NCBI RefSeq assembly: GCF_022815645.1
Contig: NZ_JALGRO010000004.1
Coordinates: 294,121-358,120 of the forward strand
Length of the DNA stretch: 64,000 nucleotides
Origin: Curtobacterium sp. VKM Ac-2922
Lineage (GTDB): Bacteria > Actinomycetota > Actinomycetes > Actinomycetales > Microbacteriaceae
Reading direction: 5' to 3'
The stretch's first letter is position 1. The number at the start of each line of letters is the position of its first letter. Position numbers and translations under genes: made by a program. The notes beneath the pieces were generated by a model. That model was not told where the DNA came from and searched no databases. It saw nothing but the letters and a program-made list of their open reading frames with translations. Shown piece by piece: positions 40,642 to 48,149 of this stretch.

Positions 40642-40946
40642 CGGTCGTTCGCGGCGCGAGCCCGTTCACCGACGTCGTTCTTCGGGGTGTCCTGCTGCTT
40701 GACGTCGTCGAGCCGTTCGACGTCCTCGTCGAGGCCGGTCACGCGCACCGGGAACGTCCGCGAGCGCAGGTAGTCGGCCAGGAAGTCGCGGTGGTCGTCG
40801 CACGCGGACCAGATCTTGACCCGGTCGATCGCGTGGATGCGGGGGTTGCGCCAGTTGATGCGCCACGCAGCGGGGTTCGTGCAGCCGGCGCGTGAGCAGA
40901 CGGGCGTCGACCCGGCCTCGGTGATCAGGTCGAACGTGGCACCCAT
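40638..40946 (-). CDS. Conserved small protein with Cys/His cluster
   Basis: The 102-aa soluble product is not a named family I can give. It has CSRAGC near residue 17 and CDDHRDF near residue 49, a CX4C...CxxH pattern that could bind zinc. The C-terminal third is charged and probably disordered. It overlaps the SURF1 start (ATGA) and starts on the last base of the gene upstream, so the three are one operon. Position suggests a link to the membrane or to oxidase assembly, but that is guesswork. Confidence 0.7.
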   Translation of the reverse strand: MGATFDLITEAGSTPVCSRAGCTNPAAWRINWRNPRIHAIDRVKIWSACDDHRDFLADYLRSRTFPVRVTGLDEDVERLDDVKQQDTPKNDVGERARAANDR

Positions 40947-41428
40947 CAGCGGTGTCCCCAGACCCGGGAACGGTCACCGGTGCGCTGCCATTCTTCCTGC
41001 GCGTGCTGGGCGTTCTGCCGCAACCGCTCCTGTTCGTCGCGGTAGGCCTGGGCGCGCGCGTCTTCCTGGGCTTCGCGCAGGCGGGGGTCGTAGTCGGCGG
41101 CCCGGACGACGGCACCCGCGGGTGCGACGTAGTCGGACTCGGTGTGGCTGCCGGCGTTCGCGATGACGACCGCGATCCACGGGATGACCCCGGCCAGGAC
41201 GATGGGGATGATCGCCAGCAGCGGGCTGTGCCACACCGTGTAGATCAGGACTGCGCCGACGAACAGGATCACGCGGACCGCCATCTGCCAGATGTACCGC
41301 GAGAGCCGGTGCTTCCGGTCCCGCTGCGGGTTGTCCGGCAATGCCGTGATGCTCTGGGTCGTGCGTCGTGCCGACTTGATGCCGCGCGCCGACCCCAGGG
41401 GTCCTGTCATGCGTTGCGTCGTCTTCAT
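40946..41428 (-). CDS. DUF3099-type small membrane protein
   Basis: The 160-aa product has a basic N terminus with SITALPDNPQRDRKHRLSRY, then two close hydrophobic segments (about residues 47-65 and 70-90), then a charged, Gln/Arg-rich C-terminal tail. This matches the uncharacterised actinobacterial DUF3099 family. ATG at 41428 has GGAG 9 nt upstream; an ATG six codons downstream is an alternative. It heads an operon with the small Cys/His protein and SURF1. Function is unknown. Confidence 0.75.
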   Translation of the reverse strand: MKTTQRMTGPLGSARGIKSARRTTQSITALPDNPQRDRKHRLSRYIWQMAVRVILFVGAVLIYTVWHSPLLAIIPIVLAGVIPWIAVVIANAGSHTESDYVAPAGAVVRAADYDPRLREAQEDARAQAYRDEQERLRQNAQHAQEEWQRTGDRSRVWGHR

Positions 41429-41451
41429 GCGTTCGATCTCCGTCTGCCCAC
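41425..41451 (-). CDS. Possible 8-codon leader ORF upstream of the DUF3099 gene
   Basis: GTG at 41451 opens MGRRRSNA and its TGA overlaps the ATG of the DUF3099 gene (ATGA). A TAGGGT box (41457-41462) lies 5 nt before the GTG, so the short ORF could be the leaderless first cistron. Weak evidence; chance is possible. Confidence 0.25.
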   Translation of the reverse strand: MGRRRSNA

Positions 41452-41595
41452 GACCAACCCTAAGCCCGTCCACCGACACTTGCCCGCATCGTGTGGTCCA
41501 CGTCGGCCCGGGTAGGCTCGTGCGGGCGTGTCGGGCGGAGTGCACTCCGGCGCGCCCGCGCGGGAACCCCCGCGCCCCCAGCGAACGGAGCGATC

Positions 41596-42309
41596 ATGAC
41601 CACCCCCCGTACCGTCCTCGTCACCGGCGGCAACCGTGGCATCGGCCATGCCCTCGCTGCTCGGTTCGTCGCCGCCGGCCACCGGGTGGCGGTCACTTCG
41701 CGCAGCGGTGACGGCGGCCCCGAGGGTGCCCTCACCGTGCAGGCCGACATCACCGACACGGCTTCGGTCGACGCCGCCTTCACCCGGGTGGAGCAGGAGC
41801 TCGGCCCGATCGAGGTCCTGGTCGCCAACGCCGGCATCACGAACGACGGACTGCTGCTCCGCATGTCGGAAGAGGACTTCACGAGCGTCATCGACACGAA
41901 CCTGACGGGGACGTTCCGTGTGGTCAAGCGCGCGACCAAGGGCATGATGAAGGCGAAGTTCGGGCGCATCGTGCTGATGTCCAGTGTCGTCGGCGCCTAC
42001 GGTCAGGTCGGCCAGGTCAACTACGCCTCGTCGAAGGCCGCCCTGGTCGGCATGGCCCGCTCGATCACCCGCGAGCTCGGGTCGCGCGGGATCACGGCGA
42101 ACGTCGTGGCGCCGGGGTTCATCCAGACGGACATGACCGCTGCCCTGCCGGAGGAACTGCAGGCCGAGTTCAAGAAGCAGATCCCCGCGGCCCGGTACGG
42201 CACCGTCGACGACGTCGCCGACGCCACGCTGTTCCTGGCGAGTGACGGCGCTGGCTACGTCTCCGGTGCGGTCATCCCGGTCGACGGTGGCCTGGGCATG
42301 GGCCACTAG
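41596..42309 (+). CDS. fabG: 3-oxoacyl-ACP reductase (FabG-type SDR)
   Basis: FabG reduces 3-oxoacyl-ACP with NADPH in fatty-acid synthesis. The 237-aa product has the cofactor loop TGGNRGIGHA near residue 10, NAGI near residue 82, the catalytic Ser in SSVVG near residue 131, Y-x3-K (YASSK) near residue 144, and APGFIQTDMT near residue 174; it ends GMGH. ATG has GGAG 5 nt upstream. A TAGGCT box at 41513-41518 could be its promoter. It is the same length as mycobacterial MabA and E. coli FabG relatives; the partner inhA or fabI is not adjacent. Confidence 0.88.
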   Translation: MTTPRTVLVTGGNRGIGHALAARFVAAGHRVAVTSRSGDGGPEGALTVQADITDTASVDAAFTRVEQELGPIEVLVANAGITNDGLLLRMSEEDFTSVIDTNLTGTFRVVKRATKGMMKAKFGRIVLMSSVVGAYGQVGQVNYASSKAALVGMARSITRELGSRGITANVVAPGFIQTDMTAALPEELQAEFKKQIPAARYGTVDDVADATLFLASDGAGYVSGAVIPVDGGLGMGH

Positions 42310-42336
42310 CGCCGATCGCGCGGCGGCCGCGCGGGC

Positions 42337-42418
42337 GGCGCCCGCCGAGACTCGGCCGGGCGGACACTCTGCGGCGTTCACCGGGCGCAGGATGTCCGCG
42401 GGGCCGAGACTCGGCGCC
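42337..42418. repeat. Large imperfect inverted repeat between fabG and serB
   Basis: The left arm (from GGCGCCCGCCGAGACTCGGC) and the right arm (to GCCGAGACTCGGCGCC) pair around a central GCGTTCACCGGG loop; each contains the small palindrome CCGAGACTCGG. It lies at a convergent junction and may act as a bidirectional terminator or be another dispersed element. It differs from the GGGAGGC hairpin family. Confidence 0.6.
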
Positions 42419-42451
42419 CCAGGGCGCAGCGTGCGCGGGCAGCCGCGACCG

Positions 42452-43090
42452 TCAGCCGCGCAGGCCGAGCGTCGCCAGCACGGCGGACAGGTCGCGGTCG
42501 ACGACCACGACGTCCGCCTCCTGCCGCACGCGCGGCTTGGCGTCGAAGGCCACGGACAGTGCGGCCACCCCCATCATCGCCAGGTCGTTGGCCCCGTCAC
42601 CGACGGCCACGGTCCGCGACACCGGCACGCCGTCCGACGCCGCCCACGCGAGCAGCGTCTCGGCCTTCGCCGCGGCGTCGACGACGCCACCGAGCACGTG
42701 TCCGGTCAGGGTGCCGTCGACGACCTCGAGCCGGTTGGCCCGGCAGTGGTCCAGGCCCAGCCGGGCGGCGAACGGGTCGAGCACCTCGTGGAACCCGCCC
42801 GACACCACACCCACGGTGCCGCCGGCGGCGTGCACGCCGCGGACGAGCTCGTCGGCCCCGTGCGTCACGCGGACCGCCCGCTGGGCGCGGTCGACGACGT
42901 CGGCCTGGAGGCCCGCCAGGGTCGCGACACGCTCCCGCAGGCTGTCGGCGAAGTCGATCTCGCCGCGCATGGCGCGCTCCGTGATCGCCTGGACCTGTGG
43001 CCGGGTCCCGGCACCCTCGGCGAGCAGCTCGATGACCTCGTCCTCGAGCAGGGTGGAGTCGGCATCGAGGACGACGAGGAAGCGCGGCAC
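42452..43090 (-). CDS. serB: Phosphoserine phosphatase
   Basis: SerB removes phosphate from phosphoserine in serine synthesis. The 212-aa product is a HAD enzyme with the nucleophile motif DADSTLLEDE near residue 9, the second motif VVSGGFHEV near residue 97, and GDGANDLAMM near residue 165. No N-terminal ACT domain is present, so it is the short form. GTG is chosen because it sits one residue before PRFLVVLDADST and 6 nt after a TACCGT box. It is flanked by a palindrome on the fabG side and by glgC. Confidence 0.9.
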   Translation of the reverse strand: MPRFLVVLDADSTLLEDEVIELLAEGAGTRPQVQAITERAMRGEIDFADSLRERVATLAGLQADVVDRAQRAVRVTHGADELVRGVHAAGGTVGVVSGGFHEVLDPFAARLGLDHCRANRLEVVDGTLTGHVLGGVVDAAAKAETLLAWAASDGVPVSRTVAVGDGANDLAMMGVAALSVAFDAKPRVRQEADVVVVDRDLSAVLATLGLRG

Positions 43091-43096
43091 GCCACC

Positions 43097-43102
43097 ACGG
43101 TA
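43097..43102 (-). promoter_or_regulatory. TACCGT -10 box for leaderless serB
   Basis: TACCGT ends 6 nt before the serB GTG on the minus strand; no ribosome binding site is seen. Confidence 0.45.
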
Positions 43103-43126
43103 GCGGTGCTGCACACCAGATGACGA

Positions 43127-43158
43127 AGCGGCACCCGGGCCGGAGCCCGGGTGCCGCT
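43127..43158 (-). terminator. Terminator downstream of glgC
   Basis: The 14-nt arms 43127-43140 and 43145-43158 are exact inverted copies around a 4-nt loop. It lies beyond the duplicated glgC end and upstream of serB. Confidence 0.8.
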
Positions 43159-43173
43159 GACCTACAGATCGGT

Positions 43174-43270
43174 CCGGTCGGGCTACGCCTCGACGCGGAC
43201 GCCCTTGCCGACCCGTGGGTGGAGTCCCGGCCCGGTCGGGCTACGCCTCGACGCGGACGCCCTTGCCGAC
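43174..43270 (-). repeat. 39-bp direct repeat of the glgC 3' end
   Basis: 43232-43270 holds the last glgC codons (VGKGVRVEA) and stop; 43174-43212 is an exact 39-base copy 58 bp downstream. The copied stop lies in another frame relative to glgC. Confidence 0.9.
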
Positions 43271-44482
43271 GACGGTGATCCCCGACTCGGTGACGGTGAA
43301 GCCACGGGCCTCGTCGGCTTCGCGGTCGACGCCGACCTGGGCGCCCGGTGCGAGCACCACGTCCTTGTCGAGGATGGCCCGGTTGACGATCGACCCGGCG
43401 CCGATGGTGGCCCGTTCGAACACGATCGAGTCGAGCACCTTGGCGCCCGAGTCGACGGTGCACCAGGGACCGATGACGCTGCGTTCCAGCTGCGCGCCGG
43501 ACATCAGGCAGCCGAGCGACACGATCGAGTCGATCGTGGCGCCCGTGTTGCCGTTGCCGTCGCGCACGAACTTCGCCGGCGGCAGGTTCGTCTGCTGGTT
43601 GAAGATCGGCCAGTCGGTGTTGTACAGGTTGAACACCGGCACGGGGGCGATCAGGTCCATGTGCGCGTCGTAGAACGAGTCGATCGTCCCCACGTCGCGC
43701 CAGTAGTACTTGTCGCGGTCGTTCGACCCGGGGACCTCGTTGCGCTGCAGGTCGTACACGCCGGCATCACCGCGGGCGACGAAGTCGGGCACGATGTCGC
43801 CGCCCATGTCGTGGTCGCTCGTCTCGATCTGCCCGTCGCGCAGCACGGCGTCGACCAGCGCGTCGGCGTTGAAGACGTAGTTGCCCATCGACGCCAGGAT
43901 CTCGCCGGGGGAGTCCGCCAGGCCGACGGCGTCCTTGGGCTTCTCGAGGAACGCGTCGATCTTGGTGGCGTCGTCCGCGGCGACCTGGATCACGCCGAAC
44001 TGGTCGGCCAGGCCGATCGGCTGCCGGATGGCCGCGACGGTGGCGTTCCGGCCCGACGCGATGTGCGCCTCGACCATCTGCGAGAAGTCCATGCGGTAGA
44101 CGTGGTCCGCGCCGACCACGACGACGATGTCGGGCCGTTCGTCGCGGAGCAGGTTGAGCGACTGCAGGATCGCGTCGGCCGACCCGGCGAACCAGCGCTT
44201 GCCCAGTCGCTGCTGCGCCGGGACCGACGCGACGTACGAGCCGAGCAGCCCCTCCATGCGCCACGTCTCTGCGACGTGGCGGTCGAGGCTGTGGGACTTG
44301 TACTGCGTCAGGACGACGATCTTCTGCAGCCCGGAGTTGACCAGGTTGGAGAGGGCGAAGTCGACCAGTCGGAAGTTCCCGCCGAACGGGACAGCGGGCT
44401 TCGCGCGGTCGGCAGTGAGCGGCATGAGCCTTTTGCCCTCGCCACCCGCGAGGACGATGCCGAAGACCTTCTTTGGTGCCAT
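43241..44482 (-). CDS. glgC: Glucose-1-phosphate adenylyltransferase
   Basis: GlgC makes ADP-glucose for alpha-glucan synthesis. The 413-aa product has [11 protein letters not shown] near residue 14 and AKPAVPFGG near residue 27, WFAGSADAI near residue 95, and the substrate loop EKPKD near residue 178. A C-terminal left-handed beta-helix has hexapeptide repeats around residues 310-390. ATG lies 7 nt after TACTGT, so the mRNA is probably leaderless. It is divergent from glgM, 47 bp apart. Its 3' end is duplicated downstream. Confidence 0.95.
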   Translation of the reverse strand: MAPKKVFGIVLAGGEGKRLMPLTADRAKPAVPFGGNFRLVDFALSNLVNSGLQKIVVLTQYKSHSLDRHVAETWRMEGLLGSYVASVPAQQRLGKRWFAGSADAILQSLNLLRDERPDIVVVVGADHVYRMDFSQMVEAHIASGRNATVAAIRQPIGLADQFGVIQVAADDATKIDAFLEKPKDAVGLADSPGEILASMGNYVFNADALVDAVLRDGQIETSDHDMGGDIVPDFVARGDAGVYDLQRNEVPGSNDRDKYYWRDVGTIDSFYDAHMDLIAPVPVFNLYNTDWPIFNQQTNLPPAKFVRDGNGNTGATIDSIVSLGCLMSGAQLERSVIGPWCTVDSGAKVLDSIVFERATIGAGSIVNRAILDKDVVLAPGAQVGVDREADEARGFTVTESGITVVGKGVRVEA

Positions 44483-44489
44483 GTGGTTC

Positions 44490-44523
44490 ACAGTAGGCGT
44501 CCGGAGTGTGAACCCGTTACCTT
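44490..44523. promoter_or_regulatory. Divergent -10 boxes for glgC and glgM
   Basis: TACTGT on the minus strand (44490-44495) is 7 nt before the glgC ATG. TACCTT on the plus strand (44518-44523) is 6 nt before the glgM GTG. Both predict leaderless mRNAs from a 47-bp shared region, so the -35 zones must interleave. Confidence 0.5.
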
Positions 44524-44529
44524 GAGTCC

Positions 44530-45729
44530 GTGCGAGTCGATCTACTGACCAGGGAGTATCCGCCGGAGGTCTACGGCGGTGCGGGTGTCCACGTGGCCGA
44601 GCTGACCTCGGCCCTGCGGTCCGGGACCGACACCGAGGTGCGCGTCCGTGCCTTCGGTGCGTTCCGCGACGAAGAGGGTGTCTGGGCGTACCGCACGCCG
44701 GCCGGCCTCGAGCAGGCGAACGGGGCCCTGCAGGCGCTCGGCACCGACGTCCAGATGGCGGCCGACGTCGAGGGCGCCGACCTCGTGCACTCGCACACCT
44801 GGTACGCCAACGCCGCCGGCCGGCTGGCGCAGCTGACGCACGGCATCCCACACGTGGTCACCGCGCACTCGCTGGAGCCGCTCCGCCCGTGGAAGGCCGA
44901 GCAGCTCGGTGGGGGCTACCGCCTGTCCAGCTGGATGGAGCGCGAGTCCTTCGAGCAGGCCGACGCGGTCGTCGCAGTGTCGAAGGCCATGCGCGCCGAC
45001 ATCCTGCGGTCGTACCCGTCGATCGACCCCGCCAAGGTCCACGTCGTCTACAACGGCATCGACGTCGACGCGTGGAAGCCCGTCGTCGACCACGACGCCG
45101 TCCGTGCCCTCGGCATCGACCCGGAGCGTCCGAGTGTCGTCTTCGTCGGCCGCATCACCCGCCAGAAGGGGCTGCCCTACCTGCTCCGCGCGGTGGCGTC
45201 GTTGCCGCCCGAGGTCCAGATCGTGCTGTGCGCCGGCGCGCCGGACACCCCCGAGATCCTGGCCGAGGTCACCGGCCTGGTCGAGGACCTCCGCCGGCAG
45301 CGCGGTGACGGGGTGGTGTGGATCGACCGGATGCTCGCCCACGACGAGATCGTCAAGGTCCTGACGGCCGGCACCGTCTTCGTGTGCCCGTCGATCTACG
45401 AGCCACTCGGCATCGTCAACCTCGAGGCCATGGCCTGCGGCATCCCCGTCGTCGGCACGCGGACCGGTGGCATCCCCGAGGTCGTCGCCGACGGCCTGAC
45501 CGGCCGCATCGTCCCGATCGACCAGGCCACGGACGGCACGGGCACCCCGACCGACCCCGACCGGTACGTCGCCGACCTGGCCGCCACCCTGAACGAGGTG
45601 CTGTCCGACCTGGGGCTCGCCAAGCTCATGGGCCGCGCCGGGCGCCTGCGCGTGGAGACCGAGTTCACGTGGGCGGCGATCGCGACACGCACCCGTGCGG
45701 TCTACGACCAGGTCCTGGCGGCTCGCTGA
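44530..45729 (+). CDS. glgM: Glycogen synthase / maltose-1-phosphate synthase, GT4
   Basis: The 399-aa product is a GT-B glycosyltransferase of family 4 and of the Corynebacterium-type glycogen synthase group. It starts [20 protein letters not shown], has a [15 protein letters not shown] motif at residue 205 and E-x7-E-type [20 protein letters not shown] near residue 283. In Mycobacterium the equivalent enzyme (GlgM) makes maltose-1-phosphate from ADP-glucose for the GlgE pathway; it was earlier called GlgA. Which product is made here is not visible. It is divergent from glgC, which supplies its donor. Confidence 0.88.
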   Translation: MRVDLLTREYPPEVYGGAGVHVAELTSALRSGTDTEVRVRAFGAFRDEEGVWAYRTPAGLEQANGALQALGTDVQMAADVEGADLVHSHTWYANAAGRLAQLTHGIPHVVTAHSLEPLRPWKAEQLGGGYRLSSWMERESFEQADAVVAVSKAMRADILRSYPSIDPAKVHVVYNGIDVDAWKPVVDHDAVRALGIDPERPSVVFVGRITRQKGLPYLLRAVASLPPEVQIVLCAGAPDTPEILAEVTGLVEDLRRQRGDGVVWIDRMLAHDEIVKVLTAGTVFVCPSIYEPLGIVNLEAMACGIPVVGTRTGGIPEVVADGLTGRIVPIDQATDGTGTPTDPDRYVADLAATLNEVLSDLGLAKLMGRAGRLRVETEFTWAAIATRTRAVYDQVLAAR

Positions 45730-45747
45730 GCCGGCCACCGTCCCGGT

Positions 45748-45804
45748 CCTGACAGGAGGCTCGGGTGACGTCCGCGACGGACGTCACCCGGGCCTCCCGT
45801 CAGG
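45748..45804 (+). terminator. Long hairpin after glgM, GGGAGGC family
   Basis: CCTGACAGGAGGC and GCCTCCCGTCAGG flank an inner stem (GGGTGACGTCC with GGACGTCACCC) around a short loop. It begins about 20 bases after the glgM stop. Confidence 0.75.
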
Positions 45805-45841
45805 TTCCGGCGTGTGCGCCGTGCGGGCAGCCGCGCTCGCG

Positions 45842-45847
45842 TAGGGT
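45842..45847 (+). promoter_or_regulatory. TAGGGT -10 box for leaderless ABC ATPase gene
   Basis: TAGGGT is 6 nt before the ATG at 45854, with no ribosome binding site. Confidence 0.5.
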
Positions 45848-45853
45848 TGGGGC

Positions 45854-46636
45854 ATGCCCTCGGTTGTGCGCTTGTCAGACGTGTCCGTGGTCCGGAACGG
45901 GGCCACCATCCTCGACGGGATCTCGTGGGAGGTGCAGGACGACGAGCGGTGGGTCGTGCTCGGTGCGAACGGCGCCGGCAAGACCACGCTGCTGCAGGTG
46001 GCCGGGGCGCAGAGCTTCCCGACCTCGGGTGACGTCGAGGTCCTGGGCACCGAGCTCGGGGGAGCCGACCTGTTCGAACTGCGACCGCGCATCGGCTTCG
46101 CCTCGACCGCGCTGGCCCGTCGCATCCCGGTGACCGAGAAGGTCATCGACGTGGTCCTGACCGCCGCGTACTCGGTCACGGGGCGCTGGAACGAGGAGTA
46201 CGAGGAGCTCGACGTCCGTCGTGCGCAGCGCGTGCTCGAGGAGTGGGGCCTGGGTGCCTTCACCGACCGCACGTTCGGCGAGCTGAGCGACGGCGAGCAG
46301 AAGCGCGTGCAGATCGCGCGTGCGGTGATGACCGACCCCGAGGTGCTGTTCCTCGACGAGCCGGCCGCGTCGCTCGACCTCGGCGCGCGTGAGAGCCTCG
46401 TGCGGACCCTGGGCGGCTACGCGCAGAGCTCGGACTCGCCCGCGATCGTCATCGTGACCCACCACGTCGAGGAGATCCCCGAGGGCTTCACGCACGCGCT
46501 GGTCCTGGCGGACGGGCACGTGCAGGCCGCCGGTCCGATCGACCAGGTCCTGACCGCCGAGACCCTGACGACGGCGTTCGGCATCGACCTGACCGTCACG
46601 AAGGAGTCCGGGCGCTTCACGGCGCGCGCAGCCTGA
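45854..46636 (+). CDS. Orphan ABC ATP-binding protein
   Basis: The 260-aa product is a single ABC cassette: Walker A GANGAGKTT near residue 37, the signature LSDGEQKR near residue 143 (Asp replacing the second Gly), Walker B VLFLDEPAASLD near residue 164, and the H-loop VTHHVEEIP near residue 203. No permease or binding protein is adjacent. It resembles the YlmA/ModF-type cytoplasmic ATPases found alone in many Actinobacteria. Its partner and substrate are unknown. Confidence 0.85.
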   Translation: MPSVVRLSDVSVVRNGATILDGISWEVQDDERWVVLGANGAGKTTLLQVAGAQSFPTSGDVEVLGTELGGADLFELRPRIGFASTALARRIPVTEKVIDVVLTAAYSVTGRWNEEYEELDVRRAQRVLEEWGLGAFTDRTFGELSDGEQKRVQIARAVMTDPEVLFLDEPAASLDLGARESLVRTLGGYAQSSDSPAIVIVTHHVEEIPEGFTHALVLADGHVQAAGPIDQVLTAETLTTAFGIDLTVTKESGRFTARAA

Positions 46637-46747
46637 CTCCTGCTCCACATCGTGCCCGCTGTCTGGTAACGTGGACGGCTGGCGTGAGCCGCAGACTTCC
46701 GGGGCATCCGCCTCTCTCTCACCACGAAATCCACACCGAGGAATCTC

Positions 46748-46996
46748 ATGAAGACCGACACCCACCCCGAGTACCGCGCCATCGTCTTCCGCGACCTGGC
46801 CTCCGGTGAGACGTTCCTGACGCGTTCGACCGCGAACAGCGACAAGACCATCGAGCTCGACGGTGCGACCTACCCGGTCATCGACGTCGAGATCTCGTCC
46901 GCGTCGCACCCGTTCTACACGGGCAAGCAGCGCATCCTCGACTCGGCCGGTCGCGTCGAGAAGTTCAACCAGCGCTTCAAGGGCTTCTCCAAGTAA
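46748..46996 (+). CDS. rpmE2: 50S ribosomal protein L31, type B
   Basis: The 82-aa product begins [14 protein letters not shown] and ends [23 protein letters not shown], typical of L31. It has no cysteine, so it is the zinc-independent type B (C-minus) form, which in many bacteria replaces the zinc form during zinc shortage under Zur control. I see no clear Zur box. GAGGAAT lies just before ATG. A TAACGT box at 46667-46672 is a possible promoter, with a leader of about 70 nt. Confidence 0.94.
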   Translation: MKTDTHPEYRAIVFRDLASGETFLTRSTANSDKTIELDGATYPVIDVEISSASHPFYTGKQRILDSAGRVEKFNQRFKGFSK

Positions 46997-47013
46997 GCAG
47001 TCCCACACGCGCG

Positions 47014-47047
47014 AACGGGCGGTCCTCCTGCGGGAGGGCCGCCCGTT
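47014..47047 (+). terminator. Terminator after rpmE2
   Basis: AACGGGCGGTCCTCC (47014-47028) pairs with GGAGGGCCGCCCGTT (47033-47047) with one wobble, 17 bases after the stop. Confidence 0.75.
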
Positions 47048-47128
47048 CTGCGTGTGCCGTGCCTGCGTGTGTCGTGCGTGCGCGACGTGGTGGGGCCCGT
47101 GCTGATCCCGAATCGCACCCCCTGAAGC

Positions 47129-47160
47129 ACATCGCGCCCCGTGGGAACGGGGCGCGATGT
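47129..47160 (-). terminator. Hairpin downstream of the exonuclease gene
   Basis: The 14-nt arms 47129-47142 and 47147-47160 are exact inverted copies with a 4-nt loop. It is about 80 bases beyond the stop of the minus-strand exonuclease gene. Confidence 0.6.
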
Positions 47161-47240
47161 TCGTGCGGGGGTGCGACGCGGCGCGGGAGTCGGCGAACGG
47201 CCGACGGGGGACTGGGCAGCGGGGGGACGGCGCCGGGCGC

Positions 47241-47987
47241 TCAGTCGCCGTTGCGGTGCGGCCAGCGGGTGTCGGCGGTGAAGGCCGGGTCGCGCTTGGC
47301 CCGCATGTACTGCTGGAACGATGCTGCCTGGTCGGCGCACCAGGCCACCTGCTTGCGGTGGAGCTCTTCGGCGGAGATGGTCAGGTCGTCGGGGAACTTC
47401 GCCGCGATGGCCTGTGCGACCCGTCCGGCCGCGATGGCGTCGGCGCCGGCATCGTGCGCGTCGGACAGGTCGACGCCGTACAGCTCGGCCGCTGCCTCGA
47501 GCGTGCGCTTGCCCTTGCGGTAGGTGTCGAGCGCCTTGTCGATCACGAGCGGGTCGACGACGTTGCCGATCACGGGCGAGGCGATGCCGTGCCGCTTGGC
47601 TTCGCGGTCGAGCAGGGTCAGGTCGTACGGGGCGTTGTAGATGACCAGCGGGATGCCGCGGGCGAACACGGCTTCGACGGCGGCCACGATCTCGGCGACG
47701 ACCTCGGCGGCGGGACGCCCCTCGGCCTGGGCGCGCTCGGTGCTGATGCCGTGCACGGCCGAGGCCTGCTCGGGGATCGGGACCCCGGGGTCGGCGAGCC
47801 ACGAGCCCTCGACGATGCTGCGCCCGGTCATGTCGATCAGGCCCACGTGCGCGGTGACGATGCGGGCCGTCTCGACGTCGATGCCGGTCGTTTCGAGGTC
47901 GAACACCCCGAGCGCGTGCCACCAGGGCCGGGTCGAGAGGTCCTGCGCCGGGGCGGGCAAGTCGAGCTGCGCGGTGGGGAACGTCAC
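47241..47987 (-). CDS. DnaQ-like 3'-5' exonuclease
   Basis: The 248-aa product has DEDDh exonuclease motifs: FDLETTG near residue 28 (Asp, Glu), the second Asp in NAPYDLTLLDRE near residue 119, and the HxxGxDA block as AHDAGADA near residue 175, giving the catalytic His and Asp. It matches stand-alone proofreading-type exonucleases of Actinobacteria that act on DNA or RNA ends. GTG at 47987 is preferred, 7 nt after a TAGCCT box (47995-48000). Confidence 0.85.
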   Translation of the reverse strand: MTFPTAQLDLPAPAQDLSTRPWWHALGVFDLETTGIDVETARIVTAHVGLIDMTGRSIVEGSWLADPGVPIPEQASAVHGISTERAQAEGRPAAEVVAEIVAAVEAVFARGIPLVIYNAPYDLTLLDREAKRHGIASPVIGNVVDPLVIDKALDTYRKGKRTLEAAAELYGVDLSDAHDAGADAIAAGRVAQAIAAKFPDDLTISAEELHRKQVAWCADQAASFQQYMRAKRDPAFTADTRWPHRNGD

Positions 47988-48062
47988 GCAGGTCAGGCTA
48001 GCCGGACACACCGACACGCCCCGCGCGACCCGCCTGTCACGCGACCCGCGAGCGGTGCGTCA

Positions 48063-48149
48063 CGCGTTGGGCGCGGCGCCGACGTGCAGCCAGGTGAACG
48101 AGTGGGGCGAGAGCGCTACGCGTTCGGCGCGGCGCCGACGTGCAGCCAG
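48063..48149 (-). repeat. 31-bp repeat of the treS 3' end
   Basis: 48119-48149 encodes the treS end (LHVGAAPNA); 48063-48093, 56 bp downstream, matches 30 of 31 bases and also ends in a stop. The copy includes a recognisable extension of the C terminus (HSFTWLHVGAAPNA), so the duplicated segment was longer than the repeat still visible. Confidence 0.85.
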
